Below, in pieces: positions 30,207 through 33,204 of a DNA stretch of 33,204 nucleotides. This DNA is from Rhabdochlamydiaceae bacterium (lineage in GTDB: Bacteria > Chlamydiota > Chlamydiia > Chlamydiales > Rhabdochlamydiaceae). Made by a program: the position numbers and the translations under genes. Under the pieces are notes generated by a model that worked only from the letters and a program-made list of their open reading frames with translations, was not told the origin of the DNA and did no database searches. The first letter of the stretch is position 1. The number at the start of each line of letters is the position of its first letter. Location of the stretch: contig JAGOLG010000007.1 of NCBI GenBank assembly GCA_017994195.1, forward strand, positions 1 through 33,204, given 5' to 3'.

Positions 30207-30236
30207 GAGGAGGATTAGCTTAAATGTTAATCCTCC
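30207..30236 (+). terminator. AGGAGG/CCTCCT hairpin before the DUF455 gene
   Basis: Ten-bp stem AGGAGGATTA/TAATCCTCCT with loop GCTTAAATGT (30207-30236), followed by TAATTT and the ATG at 30244. It can be the weak terminator of the SH3b gene, or a structure that hides the only Shine-Dalgarno-like sequence upstream of DUF455. Confidence 0.6.
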
Positions 30237-30243
30237 TTAATTT

Positions 30244-31020
30244 ATGGAATATAGAGACTGGGCCTATCAAATCCTCACATCAGATCGCCTCGAAGATAAA
30301 CTCTCGTGCCCTGCAATACTCACAGATGAGCATCCAGGCCCTCCGCTCCTCATTGCAGAACCTGTCCGTTCCTCCATCCTTCGCTTCCATAAGCATACAA
30401 GAAAAGATCGCCTACCTTCCCTTCTTGCGCTAGGAAACGCTGACAAACGAGCTGTCTGCCTCCACCGCTTTGCCGGGCATGAACTCCTTGCTGTAGAAAT
30501 CATGGCCCACGCACTGCTTGCCTTTCCAGAGGCTCCTAAAAACTTTAGAAAAGGCGTTGCCCATACTCTCAAAGAAGAACAAGAGCATGTCAGGCTTTAT
30601 ATTCAGCGACTGAATCTCATGGGAGTTCAATTTGGGGATCTACCCCTCTATCGACATTTTTGGTCGTATGTCCATTACATTACAACACCCCTCAAATATC
30701 TCAGCATGATGAGCCTGACCTTTGAAATGGCCAACCTTGATTTTGCACCTATTTACGGATCGGCTTTTGCATCTCATGGAGATCTTGACTCAGAAAAGCT
30801 CATGAAACAAATTTTTACTGATGAGATTCAACATGTCGCCTTCGGCGCCAAGTGGCTAAAAAACCTCAAAGACCCAGCCGCATCTCCCTGGGAAACATGG
30901 CTGAATAATATCCACCACCGTATCACCCCTTTAAGAGCCAAAGGACCCACTTTCTATCCTGACCATCGCCGTTTAGCAGGCCTTGATGAAGAATGGGTTA
31001 ACTCTCTAAATAATTTTTAA
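30244..31020 (+). CDS. DUF455 ferritin-like protein
   Basis: 258 residues of the DUF455 family, which has a ferritin-like four-helix fold. Metal-ligand candidates appear in the expected helices: GHELLAVEIMAH (E80, E85), KEEQEHVRLYI (E111-H115), FEMANLDFAP (E161) and TDEIQHVAFGAKWL (E194, H197). A di-iron or oxygen-related role is inferred from the fold; the biological substrate is unknown. The N-terminus MEYRDWAYQILTSDRLEDKL fits the family start, so the ATG at 30244 is kept although no free Shine-Dalgarno lies next to it. Not exported. Confidence 0.92.
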   Translation: MEYRDWAYQILTSDRLEDKLSCPAILTDEHPGPPLLIAEPVRSSILRFHKHTRKDRLPSLLALGNADKRAVCLHRFAGHELLAVEIMAHALLAFPEAPKNFRKGVAHTLKEEQEHVRLYIQRLNLMGVQFGDLPLYRHFWSYVHYITTPLKYLSMMSLTFEMANLDFAPIYGSAFASHGDLDSEKLMKQIFTDEIQHVAFGAKWLKNLKDPAASPWETWLNNIHHRITPLRAKGPTFYPDHRRLAGLDEEWVNSLNNF

Positions 31021-31068
31021 TATTATAATTAAAATCAATTCTATTAATTAATATTAATTAACATATAT

Positions 31069-31076
31069 GTTATAAT
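31069..31076 (+). promoter_or_regulatory. Extended -10 promoter element
   Basis: TGT directly followed by consensus TATAAT (31071-31076), 38 bases before the ATG at 31114, in a very AT-rich stretch. A weak -35 match (TTAATA, 31048-31053) lies 17 bases upstream. TTTGTTCTAACAAA (31081-31094), a small palindrome, overlaps the expected transcription start and could be an operator. Confidence 0.65.
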
Positions 31077-31113
31077 TTTGTTTGTTCTAACAAATCAACA
31101 AACAAGGAACACA

Positions 31114-31539
31114 ATGAATTCAATTAATTTTTATCAAGGCGCAAAAATCTTAGCTGCTGGACTCGGTACAAGCTTCGTAACCAACTACGCTGCGACTAAA
31201 CTAGCGAAATTTTGCAATGTCAAAAAAGACAGCTACACACACACCATGATTAAGGCATTTTCTGTATTTACAGGATTAGCTGCTGCTGCTTTGACTGCTC
31301 GTCATTTGGGCGTTGTTTCCTTCAAGAATTTATCATTCCTGTCTAGAACACAAGAAGCTGCTGTTGTAGCTCCAGTTGTTGCAGCAACTGAAGAATCTGC
31401 AAAAAATGCAGTTAGAGAAGTATCTTCATACTATTCTGCAGAAGCACATGACAGTCCTGACTTTCTAGAACAAATGAAAGAAGAAAATGCATTCGTTGAC
31501 CAATTAGCAGCGCAAATCACAAATAAGAACAAAGCGTAA
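31114..31539 (+). CDS. Small protein with two hydrophobic segments (141 aa)
   Basis: The ATG at 31114 has AAGGA six bases upstream and is preferred over an in-frame ATG at 31078, which lies on the -10 region. Two hydrophobic stretches, AKILAAGLGTSFVTNYAAT and FSVFTGLAAAALTARHLGVVSF, are followed by an Ala/Val/Glu-rich polar tail. Two hydrophobic segments close together are typical of small inclusion-membrane-like or other membrane-associated chlamydial proteins. Family not recognised. The promoter is close to consensus, so expression may be strong. Convergent with rmuC. Confidence 0.78.
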   Translation: MNSINFYQGAKILAAGLGTSFVTNYAATKLAKFCNVKKDSYTHTMIKAFSVFTGLAAAALTARHLGVVSFKNLSFLSRTQEAAVVAPVVAATEESAKNAVREVSSYYSAEAHDSPDFLEQMKEENAFVDQLAAQITNKNKA

Positions 31540-31540
31540 A

Positions 31541-32692
31541 CTAATTTCCCTCCGGATCCCCCTCTTGAGCAGCTTTAAGCTCGGCCGCTACAAACGGCCG
31601 AGCTGTCTGATCAACGAGGGGGATTTCTTTTAAAGGCTGCAAAGAACTGGCAGCTCCTAAATCACTAAATTTCCGAGCGGATGATAAGACGTTTCTTTCA
31701 AGAGATCCGGTCGCTTGGTTAAAAGCCGTGATAGCTTGATCCAGCGCTTTTCCTAAATGACTCCAATGTCCCGTCAGATCCGACACTCTTTTATAAAGCT
31801 CTTGGCCCAGCTCGCTGACACGCTCTGCATAGCGGGAGAGGCTCTCTTGCTTCCAGCCATAAGCTACAGCTTTTAGAAGCGCGATAAGCGTCATGGGAGT
31901 TGCTAAGATCACACCTTGAAGAGCCGCTGATTCCATGAGAGTGGGATCGGTTTCCAGCGCTGCGGCAAAAATGGTTTCAGAGGGAAGAAAAAGCACGACA
32001 AATTCAGGCGTCGGCTGAAAGTGTTCCCAATAGTTCTTTTTTCCTAAGATCGTAATATGATCTTTGAGCTGCTTGGCGTGCTGTTTAAACTTGTCGCCCC
32101 TTAAAACTTCATCGGTTTGATCAATTCCCTCAAGATAGGCCTCTAAAGGAACCTTCGCATCGATGATCACCTGTCTTTGGCCCGGTAGCTTAATGATTAA
32201 ATCGGGCTTCCTGCGGATGCCGTCTGTAATCTCAAACCCCTGCTCGATAAAATCACAGTGTTCGATCATTCCGGCAAGCTCGACCACGCGTCTGAGCTGA
32301 ATCTCCCCCCACCTTCCTCTTCCTGCAGGAGATCTTAGGGCTCTTGAGAGTTTGGATGTTTCTGATTTGAGTTGATGTTCGGTTTCAATAAGGGCTTTCA
32401 GCTGGTGCTTCATTGCACCATGATCAGTTTTGCGCTCTGCTTCTAAAGTACGTAGCTGATTTTCTAGCTTGGCGAGCATTTCTTTAAGAACTGCGCGCTT
32501 TTCTTCTTCCTCTTCCAGAGCTTTTTCTTGGGCTTGGGAGTACGACTCTTTAGAAATCTGCGTATACGCAACTTCTAGCTCTTCTTGAGAGCGGATCTTT
32601 TGTTCTGCCATGAGGCATCTTAAAAGCAGACGGTGATACCGGTATCCTAAAAAACCCAAGGCCAAACTAAGAACAACTAATAAATAAATCAC
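31541..32692 (-). CDS. rmuC: RmuC-family DNA recombination protein
   Basis: RmuC family, implicated in limiting inversions at short inverted repeats and having a PD-(D/E)XK-like nuclease-like core. Order: N-terminal membrane segment (MIYLLVVLSLALGFLGYRYH), long coiled coil (about 30-125), then the core with SPAGRGRWGEIQLRRVVELAGM, RKPDLIIKLPGQRQVIIDAKVPLEAYLEG (the D-x...-D-A-K pattern), NYWEHFQPTPEFVVLFLPSETIFAAAL and ATPMTLIALLKAVAYGW. At 383 residues it is complete. The ATG overlaps the stop of pssA by four bases (32689-32692), so the two are coupled. Confidence 0.94.
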   Translation of the reverse strand: MIYLLVVLSLALGFLGYRYHRLLLRCLMAEQKIRSQEELEVAYTQISKESYSQAQEKALEEEEEKRAVLKEMLAKLENQLRTLEAERKTDHGAMKHQLKALIETEHQLKSETSKLSRALRSPAGRGRWGEIQLRRVVELAGMIEHCDFIEQGFEITDGIRRKPDLIIKLPGQRQVIIDAKVPLEAYLEGIDQTDEVLRGDKFKQHAKQLKDHITILGKKNYWEHFQPTPEFVVLFLPSETIFAAALETDPTLMESAALQGVILATPMTLIALLKAVAYGWKQESLSRYAERVSELGQELYKRVSDLTGHWSHLGKALDQAITAFNQATGSLERNVLSSARKFSDLGAASSLQPLKEIPLVDQTARPFVAAELKAAQEGDPEGN

Positions 32693-33204
32693 TCGTTTTC
32701 CTCATCTTCCGGCTCAAAGTCTTCGAGCGTTTTCGATTTTTTCCCTGCAATCAGCCGAATCGTTGAAAGAATGACCCCTAGGATAATATACCCCCATGTC
32801 ACACCTAAAAGAACAACGGGAAGAAAGTGTAAAATCCCATAAAGAAGGAAAATGGCGATAATAACCATCATAAGCATGAGCTGGAGAGAGGGGAGCTTAA
32901 AATGGAGAGCTTTAAGACTCGGAAACTTCCAACGGCTAACCATTAAAAGCCCTAAAACAATCCAGATGCAAGTTAGAACAATAGCAGATGATGGGTTAGA
33001 AAGATGAAGCCACTTTTCTTCAAATGTCGAAACGAAGAAAAGGTTCGTGGCAACTGCTGCAATGGCAGCCGCCGGTACAGGAAGGCCTGTAAAATTCTTC
33101 TTCTGCGCCGCCTCTTCTTCGGCATTTCCTTTACTAAGGGCTGCTTTCACGTTAAAACGGACCAGCCTTAAAACCCCGCAAATGGAATAGGTCATAGCCC
33201 CAAA
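32689..33204 (-). CDS. pssA: CDP-diacylglycerol-serine O-phosphatidyltransferase, C-terminal part (cut by window edge)
   Basis: Makes phosphatidylserine from CDP-diacylglycerol and serine (membrane enzyme of the CDP-alcohol phosphatidyltransferase family). The frame is open to the window edge, reading FGAMTYSICGVLRLVRFNV, the region just after the CDP-alcohol motif, then KNFTGLPVPAAAIAAVA, a PssA hallmark, and four to five membrane helices. It ends with an acidic tail (LEDFEPEDEENE). The catalytic DG-x2-AR motif lies beyond the edge. The apparent internal ATG at 33195 is not the real start. Confidence 0.9.
   Translation of the reverse strand, partial: FGAMTYSICGVLRLVRFNVKAALSKGNAEEEAAQKKNFTGLPVPAAAIAAVATNLFFVSTFEEKWLHLSNPSSAIVLTCIWIVLGLLMVSRWKFPSLKALHFKLPSLQLMLMMVIIAIFLLYGILHFLPVVLLGVTWGYIILGVILSTIRLIAGKKSKTLEDFEPEDEENE

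Noticed and set aside
30224-30433. 69-aa plus-strand frame starting in the hairpin before DUF455
   Set aside because: The start lies in the hairpin loop and the frame overlaps the conserved DUF455 N-terminus out of frame.
1-33204. CRISPR arrays, rRNA and ordinary tRNA genes
   Set aside because: Looked for regularly spaced repeats and T-arm sequences; the only tRNA-like 3' ends are the tmRNA and its partial copies, which lack 5' halves.

Overview
The window looks like a chromosomal segment of a chlamydia-related obligate intracellular bacterium (phylum Chlamydiota, probably an environmental family). The evidence is the gene set: isoleucyl-tRNA synthetase, PhoH, a SWIM-type CxC/CxH protein and a double SH3b surface protein that resemble the C. 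trachomatis CT015-CT019 neighbourhood (recalled, not searched), plus DUF2608 HAD proteins, Fic proteins, a tiny lysine-rich histone-like peptide, LtrA, DUF455, RmuC and PssA. Many proteins carry signal peptides.

Layout. 1-402: start of ileS (minus, cut by the window edge). 466-825: tmRNA gene ssrA (plus). 826-7245: a 6.4-kb island inserted at the ssrA 3' end. Its outer ends are an exact 21-bp direct repeat of the ssrA 3' end (805-825 and 7225-7245). Internal, progressively decayed copies of that end (about 1981, 3141 and 5474) cut it into modules: a PIN-like protein with a helical insert; a secreted proline iminopeptidase; an AbiEi/AbiEii toxin-antitoxin pair whose toxin has an ankyrin tail; and a secreted NTF2-like protein with an aldo/keto reductase. 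Three of the four later copies keep an ssrA-oriented intrinsic terminator, although two of these have no co-oriented gene to terminate. No integrase is visible. 7350-9070: a DUF5674 pair, YqeY and a SnoaL-like protein.

9198-15607: accessory region. It holds adenine phosphoribosyltransferase and purine nucleoside phosphorylase, both with signal peptides; a secreted GDPD; a double GNAT; a phosphoethanolamine-methyltransferase-like protein with a signal peptide; RhuM; and two gene remnants that meet head to head near 15320. 15674-22617: membrane and secreted proteins (a 459-aa multi-helix membrane protein, an HSL-family esterase, DUF2608, a small beta-rich outer-membrane-like protein, DUF2147), a Fic/winged-helix protein with its own operator boxes, and an unrecognised 376-aa helical protein.

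22607-33204: more core-like genes: ABC-F ATPase, LtrA, a 32-aa lysine-rich peptide, a second Fic protein overlapping phoH, the SWIM-like protein, a 162-bp near-perfect palindrome, the SH3b protein, DUF455, a small membrane protein, RmuC and PssA (cut by the edge).

The main themes are: (i) ssrA as a serial insertion site that accumulates gene modules; (ii) exported versions of enzymes that are normally cytosolic (purine salvage, methyltransfer, peptide and lipid hydrolysis), which would fit action in the inclusion or host; (iii) several toxin-antitoxin, AMPylation and virulence-associated genes. All functional calls come from reading translated motifs, with no database search.
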